Shown piece after piece: positions 36,075 to 45,641 of a stretch of DNA of 64,000 bases. The stretch covers positions 6,786,501 to 6,850,500 of the forward strand of contig NZ_CP046703.1 of NCBI RefSeq assembly GCF_009873495.1, in the 5' to 3' direction. The stretch's first letter is position 1, and every line of letters begins with the position of its first letter. A program made the translations under genes and the position numbers. The stretch comes from Nostoc sp. ATCC 53789. Lineage in GTDB: Bacteria > Cyanobacteriota > Cyanobacteriia > Cyanobacteriales > Nostocaceae. Below the pieces are notes generated by a model, which saw only the letters and a list, made by a program, of their open reading frames with translations, was not told where the DNA came from and did not search any database.

Positions 36075-39000
36075 ATGCCACCACTGATCTCCATAGTCAT
36101 CGTCAATTACAACCGGGAGTCTTACCTTGGGGTAGCGATCGCCAGCGTATTAGCGCAAACATGGCAAGACTTTGAGCTACTAATTTGGGATGATGGCTCT
36201 ACAGATGGATCAGTGGCGATCGCAAATGCTTATGCTCAACAAGATAGGCGAGTGCGGGTAGTAGAAGCACAGCATCAAGGCGTTTCTGCGGCTTGTAAGA
36301 TAGCGATCGCTCAAACTAGCGGCAGTTACATCGGTATCGTAGACAGTGATGATATCCTAGCCCCTACCGCCCTCGCCCAAACTGCTACAGTACTAAATCG
36401 CCACCCAGAAACAGGATTTGTTTACACCGACTACTTAAATATTGATGAAAAAAGTCAAGTCATCGGCTACGGTCATCGCTGTGACATTCCTTACTCCCCA
36501 GAGGGGCTGTTGGTAAACTTCATGACTTTCCACTTCCGCCTGATGCGCCGTTCAGCTTACGACCAGGTGGGAGGTGTTAACAAGTCGTTCCGATGTGCCG
36601 AAGATTACGACTTGTGTCTACGACTTTCAGAAGTAGCTCAAGTGCGCCGAGTTGAAGAGCCACTGTACTTATACCGAAATCATTCCCAAAGCATCTCTGT
36701 TACTAGAAAAAGTGAACAAATACTCTGGTCACAGAAGGCGATCGCTCAAGCACTTTGGCGACGCGGATTAGCAGAAAAGTTACAAATCGATGTAGAATTG
36801 CCCGAAAGTCGCTTCATCTTGCGGCGTAAAAAACCTCTACTACACAAAATCGCCGCTTCAGTCCTAGCTATTTTGCCTCTGGTGACAGTCACTAGTACGG
36901 CATTATCCCAGGCACAACAAATTGTCCCTGCTGCCGATGGGACAAACACAATTGTTACACCCAACGGTAATCAACTTGATATCACTGGCGGTACAACTTC
37001 TGGAGATGGTGCTAACCTCTTCCACAGCTTTCAACAATTTGGAATTTCACCAGAACAAATCGCCAACTTTCAAGCTAGTCCGGCGCTGCAAAATATCCTT
37101 GGTCGAATTACAGGCGGGAATGCCTCGGTTATCAATGGCTTAATTCAGGTAACAGGTGGCAATGCTAACCTCTTCTTGATGAATCCAGCCGGATTTATTT
37201 TTGGATCAAACGCCAGCTTAAATGTACCTGGTGCTTTCACGGTGACAACAGCCAATGGCATTGGTTTTGGTAGCAGTTGGTTCAATGCCATTGGTGTTAA
37301 TGATTACGCTGCTTTAGTTGGCAACCCCAACGGATTTGCCTTTAGTATGAACCAGCCAGGAGCGATCGCAAATGCTGGAAATTTGGCAGTAGGCGCTGGG
37401 CAAAATTTGAATTTATTGGGTGGTACTGTAGTCAACACCGGGCAACTTTCGGCACCGGGAGGGCAGATTTCGATCACATCCGTACCAGGGCAAAATTGGG
37501 TGCGTCTCAGTCAGCCAGGAAACTTGTTGAGTCTAGAAATTCAACCCCTTACCTCTAGTAGCACCCAACCCAATAACTGGACAATTCCCATCGCCTCAAT
37601 ACCTGAATTGCTCACAGTTGGTAACACTGGGTTAACTGCCAATCCTGATGGGACTGTAAAGTTAACAGAATCTAATGTGACGATTCCCACAACACCAGGC
37701 ACAACAATTGTTTCAGGCAAAGTGGATGTATCAAGTCAGATAGGCGGTACGGTAACTGCTTTGGGTAAAAAAGTTGCGCTGGTTGATGCCAATATTAACG
37801 CCTCTGGAACCAATGGCGGCGGTACTGTGTTAATTGGCGGCGATTACCAAGGTAAGGGAACTTTACCCAACGCAGATCAAACTTATGTTAATTCCAACTC
37901 CGTCATTAATGCCGATAGCAATTTAAATGGAAACGGCGGACGCGTCATTATTTGGGGTAACGACACAACTCAATATTTTGGTAAAATTTCGGCTCGTGGA
38001 GGAGCGAATTCTGGCAATGGTGGTTTTGTAGAAGTATCAGGCAAAAATTTCTTAACCTACAACGGTTTAGTAGATGCTTCAGCCCCTAATGGCAGCTTTG
38101 GCACTTTATTATTAGACCCCAGCACATTGACTATTATCGATGGTGAAGTAGGTACTTTTGATGCTACAGCTGGCAATATTGCCTTTGGCGATGCAGATAT
38201 TGGGGCGAATACAGTTTCATGGGGTGCGATCGCAGCTTCGGGTGCAAATATCAGCTTACAAGCTACAGGCAATATTACGATCAATGACATCACCGGAGCT
38301 ACACCCGGAGTAACTACCGATGGTGTTGCTACTTTAGCCTTGGGCGGTGGTAGCTTCAGCCTAAACTCACAAAGCGGTTCTGTAAACTTTGTTGACCCTA
38401 CCAACACAATCCAGACAAGCGGAGGAGCCATTAACATTTCGGGAGCCAGCTTATTACTAGGAAATCTAAACACAACTGGTAATTTCGCTAGAAGCGGGAA
38501 TGTAAATTTGTTTGCGACAGGCAATATTAGTGCAGGCAACATTATTGCCAGTGGACAAGGCTATTCAGCAGGTAATGTTCAAGTCGTAAGTAGCAATGGT
38601 GGAATTACCCTCAATCAGATCAACACCAGCAATAGTGGAGGGGGGAGTACCACGGGTGGAACGGTGACTTTGACTGCGGCAGGCAATATCCTCACTGATA
38701 CTATTGATTCTTTTTATTCTTCTTCCAGAGATGCTAGTGGCTTAGGTCGTGGTGGCGATATAGTCGCAACAACTACAGCAGGTAGTATTACCACTGGGGC
38801 GATTGACTCATCTGTAGTCAAGACCGGAGGTGTCAATTTTACTGGCACGGCTGGCGCAGTCACCTTAACTGCCACAGAGAATATTACCGTTAATGGTGGT
38901 ATTGATGCCTCAGCCAGTGCCACTGGAGTGGAGGGTGATGCAAGTGCTACAGGTGGCAACATTACTTTACGAACTACCAATCCCTTTGGCAGCACAATTC

Positions 39001-41123
39001 GCTTTAACAACATCAACACACAGGCCACAACGGATTTTGTTAATGGCAACACTGTTCAAGGTGGCAATGTGCAAGTGCTGACAAACGGACTAGTTCAAGG
39101 AATAGGGGTAGGTACTACCATCGCCACCGGCGGAATTTTCGATTCTGGAGAAGGAGTAACCACTAGCATCGCCGGAGGTACTGTCACAATTCGACATGAT
39201 GGTGACCCAGATAATGTGCCATTTATTGTGGGTGATGCGACCAGTACTAATGGTACAGCCGGAACAATTGATGTGGGAGGCGGTACAACCATCGCTTCGG
39301 GTAACTTCCCAGTATTGCCAACTGGTGGAGATGCCATCGGCACCCCAATCGGCATCACCATTACTTCCGTCAACACTCCGCCTGTATTAACGGCAAACTC
39401 ATCGCTACCCAACACCCAGACCAATCAAGCTGTAACCTTGACATTCTCTAGCTTGGCTGCACTGGTCAGCGATGCTAATAATGACATCACCTCCATCCAA
39501 GTTAATGCAGTGAATACAGGAAATCTGACTGTCAATGGACTTCCCGTCATTCCTGGGGTAACTACCTTATCTAACGGTGATACTTTGGTGTATACCCCTC
39601 CGACTGATGTGAATGGCTCACTAAATGCCTTTGTAATTAGTGCAAATGACCGCGTTTCGTCTTCTGCACCTGTACAGATAGGAATCAACGTCAGTCAGAT
39701 TCCTCCCACCATTCCTACTCCACTCCCTACCCCGACTTTTACCCCGAATCCTCCCCCTTGTTCATTCCAATGCACTCCAGGTAAACCGAATGTCCCTGGC
39801 CCCAATAATCCTAAAATTGACAACCCCGTTATTAATACCGATCCCACACCCGAAGATCAATTCACAGATGATTTTGCCGACCATTTAGGCATCCCGACTC
39901 CTAAAATTAAAACACTAGATGATGCCAAAGAAATTGCTCGCAAAATTGAAGAAGCGACTGGTGTTAAACCTGCATTTATTTACATCAGTTTTGTTCCTGT
40001 GGAGATAATACCAGAGAGAAATTTGGGCAAATCTCAAAAATTTACTAAACAATTAAATACTCTAGCAGAGCAGAATAGCGACCAACTGGAAATAGTCGTA
40101 GTAACTGGAAAAGGCGACCCCATCCGCAAGCGCATTCCAGAAACGACCAGAGCCAAAGTCCTCCAAGTAGCTCAGGAATTTCGTGACCAAATAGTTAGTC
40201 CACAAAACCGTCGCCGCACCGGTTATTTGCGTCCATCTCAACAACTTTATCGCTGGATAATTGCACCACTAGAGGCAGATTTACGAGCAAGAGAAATCAA
40301 TAATTTAGTTTTTCTACCAGATATTGGGTTACGTTCAACCCCAATGGCAGCACTTCATGATGGCAAGGGATTTCTAGTAGAAAAATATAGCATTGGCTTG
40401 ATGCCCAGTATCAGCTTGACTAACACCCTTTATAAAGACATTAAAAAATCTCAAATTTTAGCGCTAGGGGTTTCTCAGAGTACACAAGGACAAGAGCCTT
40501 TACCAGCAGTTCCCCTGGAGTTATCAACACTGGTGTCTAAACTTTGGCAGGGCAAATTATTGTTAGACAAGCAAGCTACCTTAGAAAATCTCAAAACTAT
40601 CCGCCGCCAACAACCTTTTGGGATTATTCACATGGCAACCCATGCCGATTTTACTACCGGCGCTTTGAGTAATTCTTATATTCAACTGTGGGAAGACAAG
40701 TTACGCTTGAACCAATTACGACAGTTGCGTTTGAATGAACCCGAAGTTGAAATGCTGGTGCTGAGTGCTTGTAGAACAGCATTAGGAGATGAAGAGTCAG
40801 AGCTTGGATTTGCAGGTTTAGCAGTACTGGCAGGCGTGAAAACTAGTGTTGCTAGTCTTTGGTCGGTTAATGATGCTGGTACAGCAGCCTTGATGACGAA
40901 ATTTTATCAAAACTTGAGGACAGCTCCAATTAAGGCAGAAGCCCTCAGACAGGCTCAGGTAGCTATGGCCAAAGGGGAAATTTACGTTAAAAATGGTCAA
41001 TTAGAAGGTTTGGGAGTAGTGGGGAACTTGTCTTTACCTACTAACAGTGCTGATGAAGGGGAGCAATTACTTACCCATCCTTATTATTGGTCTGGATTCA
41101 CAATGGTTGGTAATCCTTGGTAA
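36075..41123 (+). CDS. Three-part fusion: GT2 glycosyltransferase, two-partner-secretion filamentous domain, CHAT protease
   Basis: A 1682-residue protein. Residues 1-240 are a family 2 glycosyltransferase with VIVNYNRESYL, LIWDDGSTDGS, the metal-binding D90-S-D92-D93 and CAEDYDLCLRL. Residues about 252-280 are a basic then hydrophobic, signal-peptide-like stretch ending TALSQAQQ. Residues 281-600 are a TPS secretion domain with NPAG at 370-373, followed by a beta-helix-like, glycine/threonine-rich region, a cadherin-like domain (about 1095-1215) and a proline-rich linker. The C-terminal 300 residues are a CHAT caspase-like protease with H1523 (ATHADF) and C1566 (LSACRTA). ATG 36075 is chosen; GTG 36042 is in frame. 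TPS plus CHAT is known from cyanobacteria; the leading GT2 is the odd part. TpsB lies divergently upstream. Confidence 0.88.
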   Translation: MPPLISIVIVNYNRESYLGVAIASVLAQTWQDFELLIWDDGSTDGSVAIANAYAQQDRRVRVVEAQHQGVSAACKIAIAQTSGSYIGIVDSDDILAPTALAQTATVLNRHPETGFVYTDYLNIDEKSQVIGYGHRCDIPYSPEGLLVNFMTFHFRLMRRSAYDQVGGVNKSFRCAEDYDLCLRLSEVAQVRRVEEPLYLYRNHSQSISVTRKSEQILWSQKAIAQALWRRGLAEKLQIDVELPESRFILRRKKPLLHKIAASVLAILPLVTVTSTALSQAQQIVPAADGTNTIVTPNGNQLDITGGTTSGDGANLFHSFQQFGISPEQIANFQASPALQNILGRITGGNASVINGLIQVTGGNANLFLMNPAGFIFGSNASLNVPGAFTVTTANGIGFGSSWFNAIGVNDYAALVGNPNGFAFSMNQPGAIANAGNLAVGAGQNLNLLGGTVVNTGQLSAPGGQISITSVPGQNWVRLSQPGNLLSLEIQPLTSSSTQPNNWTIPIASIPELLTVGNTGLTANPDGTVKLTESNVTIPTTPGTTIVSGKVDVSSQIGGTVTALGKKVALVDANINASGTNGGGTVLIGGDYQGKGTLPNADQTYVNSNSVINADSNLNGNGGRVIIWGNDTTQYFGKISARGGANSGNGGFVEVSGKNFLTYNGLVDASAPNGSFGTLLLDPSTLTIIDGEVGTFDATAGNIAFGDADIGANTVSWGAIAASGANISLQATGNITINDITGATPGVTTDGVATLALGGGSFSLNSQSGSVNFVDPTNTIQTSGGAINISGASLLLGNLNTTGNFARSGNVNLFATGNISAGNIIASGQGYSAGNVQVVSSNGGITLNQINTSNSGGGSTTGGTVTLTAAGNILTDTIDSFYSSSRDASGLGRGGDIVATTTAGSITTGAIDSSVVKTGGVNFTGTAGAVTLTATENITVNGGIDASASATGVEGDASATGGNITLRTTNPFGSTIRFNNINTQATTDFVNGNTVQGGNVQVLTNGLVQGIGVGTTIATGGIFDSGEGVTTSIAGGTVTIRHDGDPDNVPFIVGDATSTNGTAGTIDVGGGTTIASGNFPVLPTGGDAIGTPIGITITSVNTPPVLTANSSLPNTQTNQAVTLTFSSLAALVSDANNDITSIQVNAVNTGNLTVNGLPVIPGVTTLSNGDTLVYTPPTDVNGSLNAFVISANDRVSSSAPVQIGINVSQIPPTIPTPLPTPTFTPNPPPCSFQCTPGKPNVPGPNNPKIDNPVINTDPTPEDQFTDDFADHLGIPTPKIKTLDDAKEIARKIEEATGVKPAFIYISFVPVEIIPERNLGKSQKFTKQLNTLAEQNSDQLEIVVVTGKGDPIRKRIPETTRAKVLQVAQEFRDQIVSPQNRRRTGYLRPSQQLYRWIIAPLEADLRAREINNLVFLPDIGLRSTPMAALHDGKGFLVEKYSIGLMPSISLTNTLYKDIKKSQILALGVSQSTQGQEPLPAVPLELSTLVSKLWQGKLLLDKQATLENLKTIRRQQPFGIIHMATHADFTTGALSNSYIQLWEDKLRLNQLRQLRLNEPEVEMLVLSACRTALGDEESELGFAGLAVLAGVKTSVASLWSVNDAGTAALMTKFYQNLRTAPIKAEALRQAQVAMAKGEIYVKNGQLEGLGVVGNLSLPTNSADEGEQLLTHPYYWSGFTMVGNPW

Positions 41124-41342
41124 AGTAGCAAGAGGAATTATGCTCTCACCCTTTTACCCACGAAGAATTTTAGGCAAAAATGCGATCGCTTAACAAAATT
41201 CTAAACGCAGACATAAGCCAACTGAGCCAAGAACCAAGAATACTTGCAAATCATCCCCACCTATGCCAAAAGTTGTGGCACAAAAACCAACATATAAACC
41301 TCATCTATGTTGAAACCTAGAGTTTTTTAAAAGATATATTGA

Positions 41343-41425
41343 TGTAGGTTGGGTGGAGTGAAACGCAACCCAACATTACCACCAAATTTTATGTTGGGTT
41401 ACGCTATCGCTGCACCCAACCTACA
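41343..41425. repeat. Inverted repeat with TGTAGGTTGGGT ends
   Basis: TGTAGGTTGGGT (41343-41354) is repeated inverted at 41414-41425, with a second inner pair GCAACCCAACA / TGTTGGGTTACG. It lies in the 368-bp space between the CHAT fusion gene and the kinase gene, which otherwise holds no gene. Palindromes of this type are widespread in cyanobacterial genomes. Confidence 0.75.
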
Positions 41426-41491
41426 AAACTACGGGTTAATTATGGCGATCGCGTGGGAATACTTTGAGATATAGCAATTGCAACAAATAGT

Positions 41492-42844
41492 ATGAGCTAC
41501 TGTACCAATATTGACTGCTTGCGTCCGCAAAATTCTGACAGTTCTCGTTTTTGTCATAGTTGTGGTCAGGAATTGTTACTTAAGCAGCGATATCGTGCGA
41601 TCGCTGTCATTGGGTGCGGTGGCTTTGGGAGAACGTTTTTAGCTATTGATGAACATCTTCCAGCTAAACCAAAATGTGCAATTAAGCAGCTATGTTTCCA
41701 AGAGGAAAATACTGAGGTTTGGCACAAGGCAGTCAGCCTATTTAACCAAGAGGCACTTCGTCTCAATGAACTAGAACACTCTCAAATACCCAAGTTATTA
41801 GCACACTTTGAACAAAATAAAAAGTTTTATATCGTCGAGGAATTAATTGATGGCCAAACACTTGCTCAGGAATTACAACAACAAGGCGTTTTTAAAGAAC
41901 CGCAAATATGGGAGATATTAAAAAGTTTATTGCTCACACTGCAATTTATCCATTCCCGGCAAGTAATTCACCGAGATATTAAACCAGAAAATATTATGCG
42001 CCGTTCTGTTCGAGGAGATTTGGTTTTAATAGATTTTGGAATTGCTAAACTCGCCACGAATACCAGGCAACTTCGTACAGGCACAATAGTAGGTACTCCA
42101 GAATATGTTGCTCCAGAACAAATGCGGGGAAAAGCATTACCAGCTAGCGATCTTTACAGCTTGGGTGTAACATGTATTTACTTACTCACTGCTATTTCTC
42201 CCTTTGATTTGTTCGATATTGTTAGCGATCGCTGGGTATGGCAAGAACATTTACCAGCAAACAATATTGTTAGCGATCGCCTTTCTCAAATATTAGATAA
42301 ACTTTTACAAAATGCCGTTTCGCAACGCTTTCAATCTGCCACAGAAGCGTTACAGACACTAGAAGAACAACCAAAAAAACTGCTAAATATTTCTAATTAT
42401 CATACATTAACTACTATTGATTATAAGCCTTTGCATGATTTATTAGCAAAAGGAAAATGGCAATTAGCAGATAGCGAAACTTGGGAACTGATGTGTCAGG
42501 CACTAGCCAAGCCTAGAGGTAGCTATATATTGAGTAGTGAAGTTGATAAATTTCCCTGCCAACATTTGCAGACTATTGACCATTTATGGGTGAATTACAG
42601 TCATGGACGCTTCGGTTTTAGTGTGCAAACACTTATTTACAAAAATGTAAATGGAGACTATGGAATTTTTTGTAAACAAGTTGGTTGGCATATATACAAT
42701 TATACTTCTGCGAACTCGGAATTTAATTTTAGTCTCAAAGCACCAATCGGTCATCTCCCCTCACGTATTTGGATTGGTGGTTCTCAACCGTGGCGATACC
42801 CGAATGCTTTAGCTGTAAAACTAGCAGCCTGTGGTATTAGTTAG
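41492..42844 (+). CDS. Serine/threonine protein kinase with N-terminal zinc ribbon and C-terminal GUN4 domain
   Basis: A 450-residue protein. A four-cysteine ribbon comes first (C4, C9, C21, C24). The kinase domain follows (about residues 33-290) with GCGGFGRTFLA, the catalytic loop VIHRDIKPEN (Asp162), DFG in VLIDFGIAKL and GTPEYVAPEQ. Residues about 305-440 are a GUN4 domain (DYKPLHDLLAKGKWQLADSE, then HGRFGFSVQ), a fold that binds porphyrins and stimulates Mg-chelatase. Kinase-GUN4 fusions are a cyanobacterial speciality and may sense a tetrapyrrole. It lies downstream of the CHAT fusion gene in the same direction, but 368 bp and a repeat separate them. Confidence 0.9.
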   Translation: MSYCTNIDCLRPQNSDSSRFCHSCGQELLLKQRYRAIAVIGCGGFGRTFLAIDEHLPAKPKCAIKQLCFQEENTEVWHKAVSLFNQEALRLNELEHSQIPKLLAHFEQNKKFYIVEELIDGQTLAQELQQQGVFKEPQIWEILKSLLLTLQFIHSRQVIHRDIKPENIMRRSVRGDLVLIDFGIAKLATNTRQLRTGTIVGTPEYVAPEQMRGKALPASDLYSLGVTCIYLLTAISPFDLFDIVSDRWVWQEHLPANNIVSDRLSQILDKLLQNAVSQRFQSATEALQTLEEQPKKLLNISNYHTLTTIDYKPLHDLLAKGKWQLADSETWELMCQALAKPRGSYILSSEVDKFPCQHLQTIDHLWVNYSHGRFGFSVQTLIYKNVNGDYGIFCKQVGWHIYNYTSANSEFNFSLKAPIGHLPSRIWIGGSQPWRYPNALAVKLAACGIS

Positions 42845-42910
42845 TTTTGTTGCTGAAAAAGGAACATAAGCTGTTAAGCATTTAATTTGCACATTGAGTG
42901 AGATCGCAAG

Positions 42911-43044
42911 CAATACGGTTCGGTTAAGGTTTTTTGATGAAAATTCTAGATCGCAAAGACGCGATAAATCGTCGTCTCTACAAAAGACTGATTATTGTAG
43001 AGACGGCGATTCATCGCGTCTCTTGTCTTAACCGAACCGTATTG
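42911..43044. mobile_element. MITE-like palindromic element with perfect 18-bp ends
   Basis: CAATACGGTTCGGTTAAG (42911-42928) returns as a perfect inverted copy at 43027-43044. Inside, two facing arms (42958-42982 and 42996-43022) contain GTAGAGACGGCGAT/ATCGCGTCTC and pair with one another. No coding sequence. A near-identical inner arm occurs alone at 61379-61405. Confidence 0.75.
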
Positions 43045-43433
43045 GGTTAGGTTTTTGGTGGGTTTTTCCATATAACGTGAAAAGTCAGGATATGGGAGAG
43101 GAGACAGGGGATTTCTCTTCGCTTCTCACAATCCCTGCGTCTTTTTTAACGGCGTTCAGTCCATTAAATTTTCTCATTTCCATTGGTGTTAAGCCTTTGA
43201 GTACGGTAAACCGTATTTGCTTGTTAGTTCCCAAAGATTAATTAAATTGTTAAGTTTAGTTACATAAATAAAAAAATGCTGCGACATTGCTAAACAGGAG
43301 AAATTATGAAAATAGGTAGTATCCTTAAGGATCTAAGACAAATTGAACAACTTTGCGATGCAACCTGGACATTGCATCACACAAGTCAAACTTTCTCAGA
43401 AATAAAACTTATTTAACATTATTTAACATTGCA

Positions 43434-43619
43434 ATGAAAGCTACAGATCAATTGGTGCATTTTTTAGAGGAAGAGTTGGGTATTTCGGGTGGAGCAATTT
43501 CTCTTGCTTTGCGACATTGTGAGCAGACCCCCAACTTCCTGGCTATGACCCTCTGGCAGTATGGACTGGTAACGCTAGACCAGTTAGCCCAAATTTTTGA
43601 TTGGTTGGAAACAGTATAA
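43434..43619 (+). CDS. DUF2949-family small protein
   Basis: A 61-residue protein beginning MKATDQLVHFLEEELGIS and ending LAQIFDWLETV. The pattern HFLxxELGxS...SLALRH...LPMxLWQYGLVTLxQLxxIFDWLE is the cyanobacterial DUF2949 family. Function unknown. The frame extends 27 codons upstream but that part has no family resemblance. It lies just before ftsH in the same direction (95 bp). Confidence 0.78.
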   Translation: MKATDQLVHFLEEELGISGGAISLALRHCEQTPNFLAMTLWQYGLVTLDQLAQIFDWLETV

Positions 43620-43714
43620 GCTAGCTGCTTGAATTATTTAGACTGGAAATATCTAATTTTTCCATAAAGTTACATTCTCAATAGTTTTCATTCTAAGGAT
43701 TGGTAACAACATCT

Positions 43715-45580
43715 ATGGCAATTAAAGAACAACCTAAATCACCTCGTTTTCGGATCATTGCTAATATCTTACTGGCAGTATCAGGGCTATTCCTGCTCTT
43801 AAATATATTTTTGCCTGGTTTATTTGCTTCTGGCCCTACTGGTGTTCCCTATAGTTTATTTATTCATCAAGTACAAGAAGGGGAAGTTAATCGCGTTTCT
43901 GTTGGTCAAAACCAGATTCTCTACGAACTAAAAACAGAAAATGCCGAGCCTGGCGCGGTGTTTGCAACTACACCAATCTTTGATTTAGAGTTACCCAAAC
44001 TGCTAGAAGAAAAGGGAGTTGAGTTTGCTGCTACACCTCCACCCAAAAATACTTGGATTACAACCCTCTTAAGTTGGGTGATTCCACCACTGATTTTTAT
44101 TGGTATTTGGCAATTCTTTCTGTCACGTGGTGGCGGCGGTGGCCCTCAAGGTGCGCTTTCCATTGGTAAGAGCAAAGCTAAAGTTTACGTTGAAGGCGAA
44201 TCAGCTAAAATCACCTTTGCAGATGTGGCTGGCGTAGAAGAAGCAAAAACTGAGTTAGTAGAAATTGTAGATTTCCTCAAGACTCCGGCACGGTTTACGC
44301 AAATTGGCGCGAGAATTCCTAAAGGTGTGTTGTTAGTTGGCCCTCCTGGTACTGGTAAGACACTTTTAGCTAAAGCCGTAGCAGGGGAAGCTGGAGTTCC
44401 ATTCTTCAGTATCTCTGGTTCCGAGTTTGTAGAATTGTTTGTCGGCGTAGGTTCTTCCAGAGTGCGGGATTTGTTTGAACAGGCTAAAAAACAAGCTCCT
44501 TGTATTATATTCATTGATGAATTAGATGCGATCGGTAAGTCTCGTAGCAGTAACGGCTTCTACGGTGGTAACGATGAGCGAGAACAGACCCTCAACCAAT
44601 TACTAACAGAGATGGACGGGTTTGCGGCTGGTGATGCAACGGTGATTGTCCTAGCAGCTACCAACCGCCCCGAAAGCCTTGACTCTGCATTGCTACGTCC
44701 AGGCCGCTTTGACCGCCAAGTGTTGGTAGACCGTCCCGATTTATCTGGTCGGGAAGCAATTCTCAAGATTCACGCTCAAAAGGTAAAATTAGGAGATGAT
44801 GTCAATTTAAAAGCGATCGCTACTCGTACTCCTGGTTTTGCTGGCGCAGATTTGGCAAACTTGGTAAATGAAGCGGCATTATTAGCAGCTCGCAATCTCC
44901 GTCAAAGTGTTGCTCAAGAAGACTTTGCCGAAGCAATTGAGCGGGTAGTCGCAGGTTTAGAGAAAAAGAGTCGCGTCATGAACGAGACTGAGAAAAAGAT
45001 TGTTGCATACCATGAAGTTGGTCACGCAATGGTCGGGGCGCTAACTACAGGAAACGGTCGCGTAGAAAAGATTTCGATTATTCCCCGTGGGATGGCAGCT
45101 TTGGGCTACACTCTGCAATTACCAACTGAAGACCGCTTTTTGATGAATGAAGAGGAACTGCGGGGTCAGATTGCAACTCTATTAGGTGGACGTTCCGCCG
45201 AAGAGGTTGTGTTTAACAGTATTACCACAGGTGCTTCCAACGATTTGCAACGAGCAACTGACTTGGCAGAACGGATGGTAACATCTTATGGTATGAGCAA
45301 AGTCTTAGGGCCATTAGCTTACCAACAAGGACAACAATCGATGTTTTTGGGTAATGGTGGGGCTAATCCTCGACGGGCGGTGAGTGAAGACACATCCAAA
45401 GCCATTGATAGCGAAGTCAAGGAAATCGTGGAAACAGCCCACGAACAAGCCCTAGAGATTCTTAGACAGAATCGAGACTTGCTAGAAGCGATCGCGACTC
45501 AACTCTTAGAAACAGAAGTCATTGAAGGCGAAAAACTGCACGATTTGTTGAGTCAAGTGAAACCTGTAACTCATTCGTAA
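43715..45580 (+). CDS. ftsH: Membrane ATP-dependent zinc metalloprotease FtsH
   Basis: A 621-residue protein, full length for the family. Two membrane spans (about residues 15-38 and 115-133) flank a small lumenal/periplasmic domain. The AAA domain has Walker A GPPGTGKT (from residue 209), Walker B IIFIDELDAIG and the second region of homology NRPESLDSALLRPGRFDRQ. The zinc protease motif is HEVGH at 433-437. In cyanobacteria FtsH complexes degrade damaged D1 and membrane proteins. ATG 43715 is chosen; TTG five codons upstream is in frame. A second ftsH is partly present at the end of the window. Confidence 0.96.
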   Translation: MAIKEQPKSPRFRIIANILLAVSGLFLLLNIFLPGLFASGPTGVPYSLFIHQVQEGEVNRVSVGQNQILYELKTENAEPGAVFATTPIFDLELPKLLEEKGVEFAATPPPKNTWITTLLSWVIPPLIFIGIWQFFLSRGGGGGPQGALSIGKSKAKVYVEGESAKITFADVAGVEEAKTELVEIVDFLKTPARFTQIGARIPKGVLLVGPPGTGKTLLAKAVAGEAGVPFFSISGSEFVELFVGVGSSRVRDLFEQAKKQAPCIIFIDELDAIGKSRSSNGFYGGNDEREQTLNQLLTEMDGFAAGDATVIVLAATNRPESLDSALLRPGRFDRQVLVDRPDLSGREAILKIHAQKVKLGDDVNLKAIATRTPGFAGADLANLVNEAALLAARNLRQSVAQEDFAEAIERVVAGLEKKSRVMNETEKKIVAYHEVGHAMVGALTTGNGRVEKISIIPRGMAALGYTLQLPTEDRFLMNEEELRGQIATLLGGRSAEEVVFNSITTGASNDLQRATDLAERMVTSYGMSKVLGPLAYQQGQQSMFLGNGGANPRRAVSEDTSKAIDSEVKEIVETAHEQALEILRQNRDLLEAIATQLLETEVIEGEKLHDLLSQVKPVTHS

Positions 45581-45641
45581 TTAAGATTTGTCAGATTTCA
45601 TCAACAGAGGGACGCAGAGCATAACTTTGCGTCCCTCTGCG

